64,000 nt of DNA from Mycobacterium sp. OTB74 (GTDB lineage Bacteria; Actinomycetota; Actinomycetes; Mycobacteriales; Mycobacteriaceae), in NCBI RefSeq assembly GCF_029892685.1, contig NZ_JARXVD010000023.1, positions 1-64,000 of the forward strand, given 5' to 3'. Shown here piece after piece: positions 47,094-60,700 of this stretch. Under the pieces are notes generated by a model, which was not told the DNA's origin, did no database searches, and saw nothing but the letters and a program-made list of their open reading frames with translations. The position numbers and the translations under genes are program-made. How positions within the stretch are numbered: the stretch's first letter is position 1; each line of letters starts with the position of its first letter.

Positions 47094-48750
47094 TTAAAGG
47101 TCGCCACCCGAACCCACGACGGGGCCGTCGTTCTCCGAGTCGGGCTGTCCGCCTACCCGCCGGCCGAGACTTCTGGCCGTTGGGGCATCGAACAAGGTGG
47201 GCAGAGTCAGCTCGACTTCGAGGGTTGCGTTGATCGCGGCGACTACCCGCATCGCCGAAATCGAATCGCCACCCAGATCGAAGAACGAGTCATCCGCCCC
47301 GACTCGATCCACGCCCAACACGTGGCCGTAGATGCAGCACAAGATCTGTTCAACGTCGGTGGACGGTTCGCTGTAACCGACTGCGGTGTCGCGTTTTTCG
47401 AGCGTCGAGGAAGCCGCCACCCGTGGCCCGTCCCAAGAGCCCAGTGGGGCCAGCTGCTGGCCAGGATCGGTCGCCATGGCCACCAGCGCCTGGTCGAGGT
47501 ACCCGATCAGTCGCCGAATGCTGTTGTCGTCGAACACATCTGTTCGATACTGGATCCGAAGGTCCAGCTCGCTGCCCGGCACGGCTTGGACCGTGAGCGG
47601 GTAGTGGTAGTAGTCGCGACTGTCGACGTCGGTGACCGACAACCCGTCCGCACCCGACAACACTGACGTGTCGGTTGGATAGTTCTCGTAGACGAAGACT
47701 GTGTCGAACAGTCTGTCCTGGTCGGCGATTCGGTGAATCTCGTTGAGCCCCAAATGCTCGTGCTCAAGTGTGCGACCTCGGCTGTCCTGCAGCTGATCGA
47801 GCAGACCAACGATGGTGGTGTCGGGAGAGATATTCACCCGCATTGGCACCGTGTTGATCAACAGGCCCACCATCGCATCCGCGCCGGCCACCTCGGCCGG
47901 CCGACCCGAAACCACCACACCGAAAGCGACATCACGCTGGCCGGTCATGGTCGACAGCAACTGCGTCCAGGCAGCCTGCAACACCGTGCTGACGGTGGTG
48001 TGGTGGGTACGCGCCAGCTCGTTCAACGCCAGCGTGGTCTGTTCCGAAACCCGAAGCGAGGTAACGTTTCGCGGCCCCACCCCCAGGTCCGACGGGCCGA
48101 CCAAGGTCGGAGTATCGAAGCCCGCCAACACTTCTCGCCACGCGTCGCGGGCAGCATCGAGGTCCCGGTCAGCCAGCCAACCGACGAACCGGCGGAACGG
48201 CACCGGCGCCGGCAACCGCTGCCCGTAATACCCGGCGAACACCTCCTGCAACAACACCGAGAGCGACCAGCCGTCCAGCACGATGTGGTGATTGGTCAGA
48301 ACAAGGCGGTGCTGATCGGGTGCGATGCGGATCAACATCGCCCGGAAGGCCGTCTGCTCGGCGAGATCACAGACCGCAACGCGCTCGGACGCGCACAACC
48401 GCTCGATTTGCTCATCGCGGTCCCGGGCCTCACGGCTGAGGTCGACGTACTGCCATGGGACCACCGGATCGGCCGGAATGACCTGGACGGGCTCGTCGAA
48501 GTAGATTCCCCGGTCGCTGCGCTCCTGCCCACCGGCCGGCTCACAGAACCGCGCCACCAAATTGGGGTGGCGTTCGACCGCGGCCTGCACGGCCTCTTGC
48601 AGCCGGTACCGATCGAGTCGGCCGTTCAACGTGACGCCCATCTGCACCGCATACACATCGTCGCCAGAACTGTGAGCGACGTTGGCGTGGAACAACAATC
48701 CCTGCTGCAGCGGTGTCAACGGCAGAACGTCGTCGACATCGTGTGCCTGG
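47094..48750 (-). other. NRPS 1 terminal module: C-PCP with no A domain
   Basis: A complete D-donor-type C domain (LPLTPLQQGLLFH, HHIVLDGWS) is followed by about 60 linker residues and a PCP (FFDLGGDSISAMRVV), then the stop. It has the same architecture as the end of NRPS 2. Confidence 0.93.
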
Positions 48751-51700
48751 CACAGGTCGTCGATCTGCTGCTGAGTCAGGCGGGCGGGCGCGATATCCGA
48801 TGGCGTCAATCCGCCACCGCCGCCGTGCACATGCGCGCAGATACCGGCCAACGCGTCGAACCACAACCCGGACAGGCGGGTGACCTGTTCCTGGTCAAGG
48901 GCTGACAGAGCCCACGTCCACCCGGCCCGCAGGCGCGGGCCGTCGACAGTTTCGACCGTGCCGGCATTGAGTTCGACAGTGTGCATCAACGGCATTGGGA
49001 CAGCCGCGGCGGCGCCCGTCACCTTCCAGCCGTCCTCACGCATCTCCCAGATGTCACCTGACGCCTGGCCGCCACCGCCACTCATACGACCGAGATAGTT
49101 GAACCCAATCGCCGGGTCCGAGCCGGTCAGATCGACATCACTGTTGAGGTAGCGCAGCAGACCGTAGGTCAGACCGTCCGGCAGCGCCCGCAACTGCTCC
49201 TTGGCGCCCTTGATGACCGGCCCCAGATTCGCGTCGCCGGCAAGCACCTGACCCCAATCCAACCCACCGACGGTCAACGCCACCGGGTACTTGGTGGTGA
49301 ACCAGCCCACCGTGCGCGACAAATCGACATCGGCGATTTCTTCTTGGCGCCCATGGCCTTCCGCGTCGATGACGACCGGAGAGCCTGCGGTGCCCAGGAA
49401 TTCGGTTAGCGCCAGCCCGAACGCGATCAACAGAATGTCGTTGATCCCGGCATGGAACGCTGCCGGCACCTCCCCCAGCAACATCCGGGTCGTCTCGACA
49501 TCCAGCTCGGTCGACAAGCTCCCGGCATTGGCATAGGTGTCGATCTCGGGTTGAACCGCAGGCAACGGTGCGGGCACCGCCGCGATCTGCCGCCACGCCT
49601 CCGCCGTATTCACGACCTCCGGCTCATACGCGTGCTCGGCCAAGATCGACGCCCACCGCGCGAACGATGTACGCGGCGCAGGTAATTCGGCCGGCTGCCC
49701 GCCGTGGAGCTGGGCCCACGCAAGGTTGAAGTCCTCCAACAAGATTCGCCACGACACACCGTCAACAGACAAGTGGTGCACGATCATCAGCAACTGACCG
49801 ACAGAGGGCGCCCACAGCGCACTGACCATCGCCCCAGCCGCGGGGTTCAGCCGTGCTCGGGCCTCGATGACCGCGTCGTCCGACAACACGTCAACGGTGT
49901 GCAAGCAGGTGCGGGCATCCACCGACCCGGCCTCAGGCGCCGTCAGCGACCAGCCCCCAGCACCGTCGTCCTCGACCCGCATGCGCAGCATGGCATGGCG
50001 ATCCAGCACCGCTTGGAGCACCAACAGCGCATCAGCCTCGGTCACCCCGACCGGAGCCTGAATCAACACGCTCTGGTTGAACTCATCGACCGGACCCTGA
50101 ACATCGTGCAGCCACGAGATGATCGGGGTCGCCAGCAGCGGGCCGACGCCTTCGTCGACCTCATCAGCGTCGCCGTCACCGACCGTCGCAACCCGGGCCA
50201 GACCAGCTACCGTCTGTTCGACGAAGATGTCGCGCGGCCGGCACGACACGCCAGCGGCTCGCGCCCGCGCCACCACCTGCATCGACAAGATGCTGTCGCC
50301 GCCCAACTCGAAGAACGACTCGTCCACACCGACCCGCTCCAGGCCCAACACCTGCGCGTAGATCCCGGCCAGGATCTCCTCCACCGCATTCGACGGAGCG
50401 CGGTAGGAATCGACGTCCTGATACTCCGGCGCCGGCAAGGCCCGGGTGTCCAATTTGCCGTTCACCGTCAACGGCAACGCATCGATGGCCACGATCGCCG
50501 AGGGCACCATGTACGACGGCAACCGATCACCCAATGCGGCGCGCGCGGCGGCGGTGTCCACATCGCCGGTCACATACCCCACCAGACGCTTGTCACCCGC
50601 ACGGTCCTCGCGGGCGATCACCACCGCCTGCACAACACCATCCAATTCGCTGAGCGCAGATTGGATTTCGCCGAGTTCGATCCGATACCCGCGAATCTTG
50701 ACCTGCTCATCGGAGCGTCCCATGTAGCGCAGCTCACCGTCGGCGCCCCACGCCATCAGGTCGCCGGTGCGATACATCCGCGCCCCGGGCTCGCCGAACG
50801 GGCAGGCCACAAAGCGAGTGGCGGACAACCCTGCCCGGCCGATGTAACCGTCGGCGACCCCGCCGCCGGCCACATACAACTCGCCGACCACTCCCTGCGG
50901 CACCGGCCGCAACAAGGTGTCGAGGACGAAGAAGCCGAGGTGGCCCAGCGGCACACCGATGGGGCTGACCGCGCTGTCGGCATCGTCGGCCACGATCTCC
51001 CGGAACGACGCATGCACCGTCGTTTCCGTGATGCCGTACATGTTGATCAACCGCGGCGAGCCCGGAGGATGATTCTCCAGCCACGCCCGCATCCGTTGTG
51101 GTTCAAGCGCTTCCCCACCGAACACCACAGCCTCGAGCTTCAGTTCGGCACCAAGCTCGGGGTTTGCGGCGTCTGCGGTCTGCAGCGCATAGAACGCCGA
51201 TGGCGTTTGACTCAGGACACCGACCTGCTCGGACACCAGCAGGGCGTGCAGATCTTCCGGCGAGCGCACCACCGCATCGGGGACCACGACCACGCGGCCG
51301 CCGAAGAGCAGAGCGCCCCAGATCTCCCACACCGAGAAGTCGAATGCCAGGGAATGGCACTGCGACCAGACGAGCCCGGTGAGGTCCATGTCGGCGTCCA
51401 AGGTCTGCAGCAGACGAATCACGTTGCGATGCGGAATCGCCACACCCTTGGGTTTTCCGGTGGTGCCGGAGGTGTAGATGATGTACGCGATGTCGTCCGC
51501 GCCCGGCTCCGGCAGGGCTACGGTGGTATCGACAGAGGGGTCGATCAGCTCGTTCGCATCGATAACCGAAATACCTTGCCCGTCAAGCAGTTCCGCCAGT
51601 GCGGCGGTGGTAACCGCGGCCACCGGCTTGGCATCGCCGAGCACGAACTGGCGCCGCGACTCGGGCACCGCGGGATCGATCGGAACGTAGGTGGCTCCGG

Positions 51701-54700
51701 TCTTGACCGCCGCCACCATGGCCACGATCGCCTCGGCCGAACGCGGCAACAGCAGCGCCACCCGTTGTCCTGGCCCAGCACCGCGACTGGCCAACACGCG
51801 CGCGGCCCGATCGGCCGCCTCGTCCAGTTCGCGGTACGTCATCGACGAGCCCTCGAAGGTGACCGCCAACGCGTCTGGGGTGAGCGCCGCCTGGGTGGCG
51901 AACCTGGACGCGATCGATTCCGCACTGCTGACCGACTCGGTCAGCACCGCCCGGTTCCCGACTTGGTCGAGGCGGGCGTGCTCGGCGGCATCCAGAACAT
52001 CCAGCGCCGAAAGGTGTTGCGCCGGATGCGTGGTCAACTCTTCGAGCACCCGCTGCAACCGGTCGACCAGTGTCTGGACGCTGGCGGCATCGAATACGTC
52101 GGTGCGGAATTCCACACCCCCACCGATCCCGGTGGGTTCGCCGGCCTCGTTCCAACTTTCGGCGAGGTTGAAGGTGAGATCCATGCGGGCTGTCTTGGTG
52201 TCCACCACCATCGGTTCGACCTGCAGATCACCCAGTGACAATCCGGCGGCGTCGCCGGCCTGCCAACCAAAGTTCTGCCACGCCAACACAACCTGCACCA
52301 GCGGATGATGCGCCATACTGCGGGTCGGCTTGAGCCGCTCGACCAGCACCTCGAACGGCACGTCCTGATGCTCGTATGCAGACAGGCTGCGTCGGCGCAC
52401 CTGGGCCAGCAGATCGGCGAAGGTGGGATTACCACTCAGGTCGACGCGCAACACCAACGTGTTGACGAAGAAACCGACGAGCTCATCAAGAGCGGTGTCA
52501 CCGCGACCGGCGATCGGGAAGCCCACTGCCACATCGTTGTTGGCGCTGAGGTTCGACAGCAGCACCGCGAGAGCGGTTTGCAGGACCATGAAGGGGGTCG
52601 CGTTGTGCTCGCGCGCCACCTGGGTGACCTGTTGCTGCAACTCGGCCGGCCAGTCCACGTCGATGCGGGCACCACGGTAATCCGCCACCAAGGGATAGGG
52701 CCGGTCAGTGGGTAGCTGCAACTGCTCCGGCATACCCGCCAGGGCGTCTTCCCAGAACGCCAACTCCGCCGCGATCCGGCTGTCGGGATCGGACAGATCA
52801 CCCAGCCGCGAACGCTGCCACAGTGTGTAGTCGACGTACTGCACCGCCAGATCCGCCCAGCCGGGAACCTCCCCGGCCGACCGGCTCGCATACGCGACAC
52901 CGAGGTCACGCACCAGCGGCGCGATGGACCAACCGTCAGCTGCGATGTGGTGGACCACAGCCACCAGCACATGCTCATCGGCTCCGACCCGGAAAAGCTG
53001 AGCCTGCATTGGGATTTCGGTTGCCAGATCGAACGTGTAGCGCGTCGCCGCCTCGATGGCATCGACCAACTGGCTTTCCGACCAGCTGGTGGCGTCGATC
53101 ACAGCCCAGCCGAAATCGGCAACGTCGGTTGGTACTACGAGCTGCTGGGGTACACCTTCGACAGCAGGGAACCGCGTGCGAAGGCTTTCCTGGCGGTCCA
53201 CCACGTCGGCCAGAGCCGCACCCAACGCGTCGGCATCCAGTTGCCCCTGCAGCCGCAGTGCCACCGGCAGGTTGTAGATCGGCGACGGCCCCTGGAGCTG
53301 ATCGACGATCCACAGCCGGTTCTGGGCGAAGGACAGCGGCACGACGTCGGGCCGCGGGCCTGCTACCAGTGGCTCGGAAAGAGTCTCGTCCCCGGAGATG
53401 CGGGGCGCCAACTGGGCGACGGTGGGCGTTTCGAACAGCACACGCACCGGGAGACCGGAACCGAGGCTGTTGTTGACCGCCGCGATCAGCCGCATCGCTG
53501 ACAGCGAATCACCGCCCAGGTCGAAGAACGAGTCGTCCACCCCGACGCGGTCGGTACCCAGCACCTGAGCGAAGATGCCCGCCAAAATCTCCTCGGTGGG
53601 AGTGCTTGGCGCACGGTAGTTTTCAGCATCCTGATAGTCAGGAGCGGGCAGTGCCCGCCGGTCCAGTTTGCCGCTGACCGTCAGCGGCAGCGAGGACAAC
53701 TCCATCACCGCGGCCGGAACCATGTAGGCCGGTAGCCGCTCGGCCAGCGCTACACGTACCTTGACGGGATCCGCCGTACCGGTGAAGTAACCCACCAGAC
53801 GTGGGTCTCCGGGGCGGTCCTCGCGAGCGATCACCACAGCCTGCTCGACCCCGTCGAGTCCGGCCAACACGGCCTGGATTTCGCCGGGCTCGATCCGGTA
53901 GCCACGGATCTTGACCTGCTCGTCGGCACGCCCCAGATATTGCAGCTGTCCATCGGCACGCCAACGCACCAAGTCTCCGGTGCGATACATGCGCTTTCCA
54001 GGCGAACCGAAGGGGCAGGCCACAAACCGCGAGGCCGTCAGATCGGTGCGTCCGATGTACCCGACACCAACACCGCGCCCGGCGACATACAACTCGCCGA
54101 CCACGCCTTCGGGCACGGGACGTAACCGCTCGTCGAGGACGAACAGCGCGACGGTCGGCGGCGGTGCACCGATCGGTACCTCCGCGCCGACTGCCAGGGG
54201 CGCACTCATCGTGGCGTACACCGTGACTTCGGTTGGGCCGTAAGCATTTACGACCACCCTGCCGGGAGCCCACTGGTCCACGACCTCGGGCGGGCAGGCC
54301 TCACCGCCGAGCAACAGTGCCACCGACTCCAACCCGCGCGGGTTCAGTGCGGCCACCGCCGACGGCGTTTGGGTGAGCACGTTGACCTGTTCGCTGACCA
54401 GTAATGCGTGGAAGTCCTCCGGCGAGCGGACCACAGCGTCGGGCACCACCAACAGCCGTCCGCCACCGAGCAGCGCGGCCCAGATCTCCCAGACGGAGAA
54501 GTCGAAAGCATACGAGTGGCACTGCGTCCACACTTGGTCGGCAGGCAGGGCCGGATGCGCCGAGTCCGCCAGGTGGGCCAGGTTACGGTGGCTGAGGGCA
54601 ACACCTTTGGGAGTACCGGTCGTGCCCGACGTGTAGATCAGGTAGGCGATGTTGTCCGGGTCCGGTGCCGGCAGCGCGGTGCTTGGTTGCGTCTGGATCG

Positions 54701-57700
54701 AGGGATCGGCCAGATCCTCCACATCGACGACAGCCACGTCGTATCCATTCAGCCGCGGCCGCAAGGCAGCCGAGGTGACGACCGCGACCGGTGCGGCATC
54801 GGTGAGCATGTATTCGATGCGGGCTTCCGGTAGCGCGGGGTCGATGGCGACGTACGCCGCCCCGACTTTCAGCGCAGCCAGCATGACGACGACGGCTTCG
54901 GCCGAGCGCTCCAGCAGCAACGCGACACAGTCGCCGGCCCCGACACCACGGCCGGACAGCAAGTGCGCGTATCGGTTTGCCGAATCCTCCAGCTCCCGGT
55001 AGGTCATCGACACGTCGCCGGATGTCAGCGCGACGGCCTGCGGGGCACGAGCGACCTGCGCGGCGAACAGTTCCGGAACCGACACGGCATCTGACCCGGA
55101 CCGGGTCAGCACCGCACGATTACCTACCTGGTCAAGACGCGCGTGCTCAGCCGAATCGAGCACATCGATCGACGAAATCCGTTGAGCCGAGTCGGCGATC
55201 ATGGCCACCAACACCCGCTCGAGCCGCCCGACCAGAGTTCCGATGCTGGCAGCGTCGAAAACGTCGGTGCGGAATTCGACCATCCCGTCGATCCCTCTGG
55301 CTTCGCCGGTGTGGGTACAGCGTTCGCTCAACGAAAATGCGAGATCCACACGGGCGGTGTGGGTGTCGAGCGGGAGTTGCGTGACCTGCAAGTCCCCCAG
55401 GGCCAGCGCAATGTCTTCGCTGGTCTCCCCGGGCAGGTTCTGCCAGCCCAACATCACCTGGACGAGCGGATGATGGTTGAGCGATCGAGTGGGGTTGATC
55501 CGCTCGACGACCACTTCGAAGGGCACGTCCTGGTTCTCGTACGCGGCCAGACTGCGCGTCCGCACCTGATCCAGAAGATCGGCAACAGTCGGGTCACCGC
55601 TGACGTCAACCCGCAACACCAAGGTGTTGACAAAGAATCCCACGAGGGCGTCGAGGGCAGGGTCTCGGCGCCCGCCGATCGGGAATCCCACCGCCACATC
55701 GGAACTCGCGCTGAGCCTGCCCAACAGCAGTGCCAGGGCGGCCTGAACCAGCATGAAACTGGTCGCGTTGTGCTCGCAAGCCACCTGAGCGATCTGCTGC
55801 TGCAGCTCGATGGGCCATTGCCAGGAGAAGATCTCGCCGCGCTGGTCTGCCACCGGCGGATACGGCCGGTCGGTCGGCAACTGCAGACGCTCAGGCATGC
55901 CGGCCAGCGCGTCTTGCCAGTACGCCAGCTGCGCGGTGATAAGACTGTTGCCGTCGTCCAAGTCACCGAACTGTGCACGCTGCCACAGCGTGTAATCGAC
56001 GTATTGGACCGGTAATTCGGCCCAGACGGGGTTCATCCCCGCGCTTCGGCAGACGTAGGCTACGCCCAGGTCCTGCACCATCGGGCCCATCGACAAGCCG
56101 TCGGCAGCAATATGGTGCGCCACGGCCACCACCACATGGTCGTCGTCGCTGACGCGGAAAAGCCTCGCCTGCATGGGAATCTCGGCGGCCAGGTCGAATG
56201 AGTGGAGCGCAACCGCGTCGACAGCGTCATCGAGTTGGGTCTGCGACCAACCGGATGCGTCGACGACATCCCAACCGAAGTCAGCTTGCTCGGCGGGCAC
56301 CACCAGCTGCTGAGGTACCCCGTCGGGCGCCGCGAACATGGTGCGCAGGCTCTCATGACGGCCAACCACGTCGGCCAACGCTGCACCCAGCGCCACGGCA
56401 TTCAGGTGGCCTTGCAACCGCAAGCCCACCGCCATGTTGTAGGTCGGCGACGGCCCCTGCAGCTGGTCGAGGAACCACAACCGGTTCTGCGAGAACGACA
56501 ACGGAATCACCGCCGGCCGCTCCATGGGCCCCAACGGCCTCAGCTGATCGTCGTCCCCGCCGATTCGCAGCGCCAACAGCGCAACTGAAGGCGCCTCGAA
56601 CAGCGCCCGCACCGAAAGGTGAGTGTTCAAGCCGGTATTCACCGCGGCGATCAAGCGCATCGCCAGCAGCGAATCCCCGCCCAAGTCGAAAAACGAATCG
56701 TCGACGCCAACCCGACTCAGACCCAGAACCTTGGCGTAGATCCCAACCAGGATTTCCTCGACTGCGGTCGCCGGAGCCCGGTAGGTATCGATGTCGGCGA
56801 ACTCCGGTGCCGGCAGGGCTCGTCGGTCGAGTTTGCCGTTGACCGTCAACGGCAACGCGTCGATCACCATGATCGCAGCCGGAACCATGTACTCCGGTAG
56901 CCGCTCGGCCATCTCCGCGCGCGTAGTGGCCGGATCCGCTGTGCCGGTGATGTAACCCACCAGGCGCTTATCGCCGGGACGGTCCTCGCGGGCGATCACG
57001 ACCGCCTGCTGAACTCCGTCCACACCGGCCAGCACTGTGCGGACCTCGCCGAGTTCGATGCGGTACCCGCGGATCTTGACCTGCTCATCGGCGCGGCCCA
57101 CATACCGCAGTTCGCCATCTGCGCCCCACCACACCAGATCCCCAGTGCGATACATCCGGTCCCCCGGCACGCCGAACGGGCAGGCCACGAAGCGCGACGA
57201 CGACAACCCCGGCCGTCGCCAATACCCAAGCCCTGCGCCCGTACCGGCGACATACAAGTCACCAACCACGCCGGCCTGCACCGGTCGCAACCACTGGTCC
57301 AGCACGAAAAACGCGTAGCTCGGCAATGGGACGCCTACCGGGCTCACATCGTTGTTGGTGTCTCCGTCGACGATCTCCCGGAACGAAGCATGCACCGTCG
57401 TTTCGGTTGTGCCGTACAGGTTGAACAGACGCGGTGAGCTTGGGTGGCTGTCCAGCCAGGTCCGAAGACGTTGTGGCTCAAGCGCTTCGCCGGCGAATAT
57501 CACCGCTTGCAGCTTCAGCTGACGTGCGATCTCGGGCTGCAGCGCGTCCGCGGTCTGTAGTGCGTAGAACGCCGACGGCGTCTGGGAGAGGACGCTGACC
57601 TGTTCGGCGGCCAGCAGTGCGTGGAGTTCTTCCGGCACACGCGCCACCGACTCGGGCACCACCACCAGGCGCCCGCCGTACAACAGCGCACCCCACATCT

Positions 57701-60700
57701 CGCAGACCGACACGTCGAAGGCCAGGGAATGCACGAGAGACCAAACCTGCTCGGCCATATCGATATTCGCGTTCATGGCGGCCAGCAACTGGGTCACGTT
57801 GCGGTGGATGATGGCTACGCCCTTGGGGACACCGGTAGTGCCCGAGGTGTAGATCAGATACGCGATGTCATCGGGAGCCGGCCCCGCCAACGGAGTGCTG
57901 GGCTGACTGTCCACGTCATTGTCGTTGACATCGATGACCTGCAAGTCCTGTCCAGCCAACCGCTGGGCCAACTCAGAGTTGGTAATCGCTGCCACCGGCA
58001 CCGCATCACCAAGAACCAACTGCATACGCGTCAGCGGCGCAGCCGGGTCGATCGGCACATAAGCCGCCCCGGTCTTGAGCACCGCCAGAATCGAGATGAC
58101 CGCATCGGCCGATCGCGGCAACAACAGCGCTACCCGCTGCCCCGGCCCAATCCCCTTGCCCGCCAACAAATGTGCGAACCGGTTACTGACCTCATCCAAC
58201 TCGCGGTACGTCCAAGAAGACCCCGCGAAACTCAACGCCACCGCGTCTGGGTCACGCGCCACCTGCGCGGCAAATGCCGCGGGAATCGATATCGGTGTGG
58301 ACACCGATCCGGTAAGGGCCGCCCGGTTACTCCATAGCTCTACCTGGCTGAGTTCGGCATCGTCGAGCATGTCGATCGAGGACAGCGGCTGTGCCGGATC
58401 AGCGATCATGGCCGCCAGAACGCGTTTGAGCCGCTCGATCAGCGTTTCGACATCGGCGGCGTCGAACACCTCGGTGTCGTACTCAACACGCAAAGTCAGT
58501 CCATCGCCCGGCATGGCCTGGATCGCCATGGGGTAGTGGTTGTATTCGTGGTGGGCGAAGTTCGTGACGGCCAATCCGTCGTCACCCGACAACTTGGCGG
58601 CATCGATCGGATAGTTCTCGTAGACGAAGAACGTGTCGAATAAGTGATCCTGACCCGTCACCCGATGAATCTCATTGAGCGCCAGATGCTGATGATCCAA
58701 GGTCCGGGCGTAATCGCTCTGAAGCTGCGCGAGCAGGTCACTCGACGTGGTTGCCGCAGTCATGCCGGCGCGCACCGGCACCGTGTTGATCAGCAGACCC
58801 ACCATCGAGTCCGCGCCATACAACTCGTCCGGCCGACCCGACACGGTGGTGCCGAACACCACGTCACGCTGACCCGTCAACGACATCAACACCCGCGCAT
58901 ACGCACCCTGCAACACGGTGCTGACCGTGGTGTGACACGACCGCGCCAACTCACCAAGCGCCCGCGTCGTGTCCTCAGACACCTGAAATGACGCCACCTC
59001 GCGCCCACCCGGCTCATGACCCGCCGGGCCGACGAGTGTCGGGGTGTCGAATCCAGCCAGCACCTGCTCCCATGCCGCGCGAGCAGCATCGAGATCACGC
59101 CCGCCCAACCACGTGACAAAGCGCCGATAAGGCGGAGCCGGAAGCAACCGCTGCCCGTAATAGCTCGCGAACACCTCACCCAACAGAATCGGCAGCGACC
59201 ACCCATCCAAAACAATGTGGTGATTGGTCAACACGAACCGGTACTGATCAACCCCGGTCCGAATCAACGCCGCCCGAAACGCCGGCTGAGTAGCCAACTC
59301 GCAGACCGCAATCCGCTCTTCTGCGCACACCTGCGCAATCTGCTGGTCAGCAACATCACCGTCGGCATCCAGCTCGAAATACTGCCAGGGCACACGCGGA
59401 TCGGCCGGAATAACCTGCACCGGCTCGTCAAACTTCTGAGAGAACCGGGCCGCCAAATGGGGATGCCGGACCACCACCGCCTGCACCGCATCATGCAGCC
59501 GGTCCGGATCCAGCGGACCACTCAAACTCACATACAGCTGCACCGCATACACATCGTCGCCGCTCTTCGCCGCACTGGCCAGAAACAACAACCCCTGCTG
59601 CAAAGGAGTCAGCGGCACAACATCAGCTATCCGCATACTGCCGCTGCCGCTTGTCGAGCTGACCTTGGCTACCAGCCGCGCGGCCCGCGGCGCCTCGGCC
59701 TCCGACGGCTTCGGCGCGGCCTCTTCCTCCCCACCGATTCGGGCCGCCAACTGGGCGACCGTGGGCGCATCGAACAACGTCCGCACTGAAAGACGGGAAT
59801 TCAGACTGGTATTGACTGCGGAGATGAGGCGCATCGCCAACATCGAATCCCCGCCCAAGTTGAAGAACGAGTCGTCCGCGCCGACACGCTCGACTCCGAG
59901 CACCTTGGCGTAGATACCCGCCAGAACCTCCTCCACCTCGGTAGCAGGGGCGCGATAATGACCCGCATTCTGGTACTCCGGAGCCGGCAGTGCGCGGATG
60001 TCGAGCTTGCCGTTGACCGTCAACGGCAACGCATCGATCACCACCAACGCGGCCGGAACCATATAAGCGGGTAGCCGCTCAGCCAGCGCGACACGCACCT
60101 TCACCGAATCCGCTGTGCCGGTGAAATACCCCACCAGGCGCTTGTCCCCGGGACGATCCTCGCGGGCGATCACCACCGCCTGCTCAACCCCGTCAAGCTC
60201 ATTCAGCGCGGCCTGAATCTCGCCGAGTTCGATGCGATACCCACGGATCTTGACCTGCTCATCGGCACGCCCCACATACCGCAGTTCGCCATCTGCGCCC
60301 CACCACACCAGATCGCCGGTGCGATACATCCGCTGACCCGGCGCCCCGAACGGGCACGCCACAAACCGTGTTCCGGACAACCCCGCCCGACCCACATACC
60401 CACACGCCAACCCCGACCCGGCCACATACAACTCGCCGACCACCCCAGCGGGCACCGGGCGCAACCAACCATCCAGCACAAATAACGCCGCCCCCGGTAC
60501 CGGCACACCGATCGGCGGAACTCCCGACCCCGCAATCAGCGGCGTGCTCAGCATCACGACCATCGTCGTCTCGGTTGGCCCGTAAGCGTTGATCATCACC
60601 CGCCCGGGTGCCCACCGATCCACAACCTCGGGGGGGCACGCCTCACCGGCCACCACCAGCGCCAACGATCCCAACCCCTCCGGCGACAGCATGGCTACGG

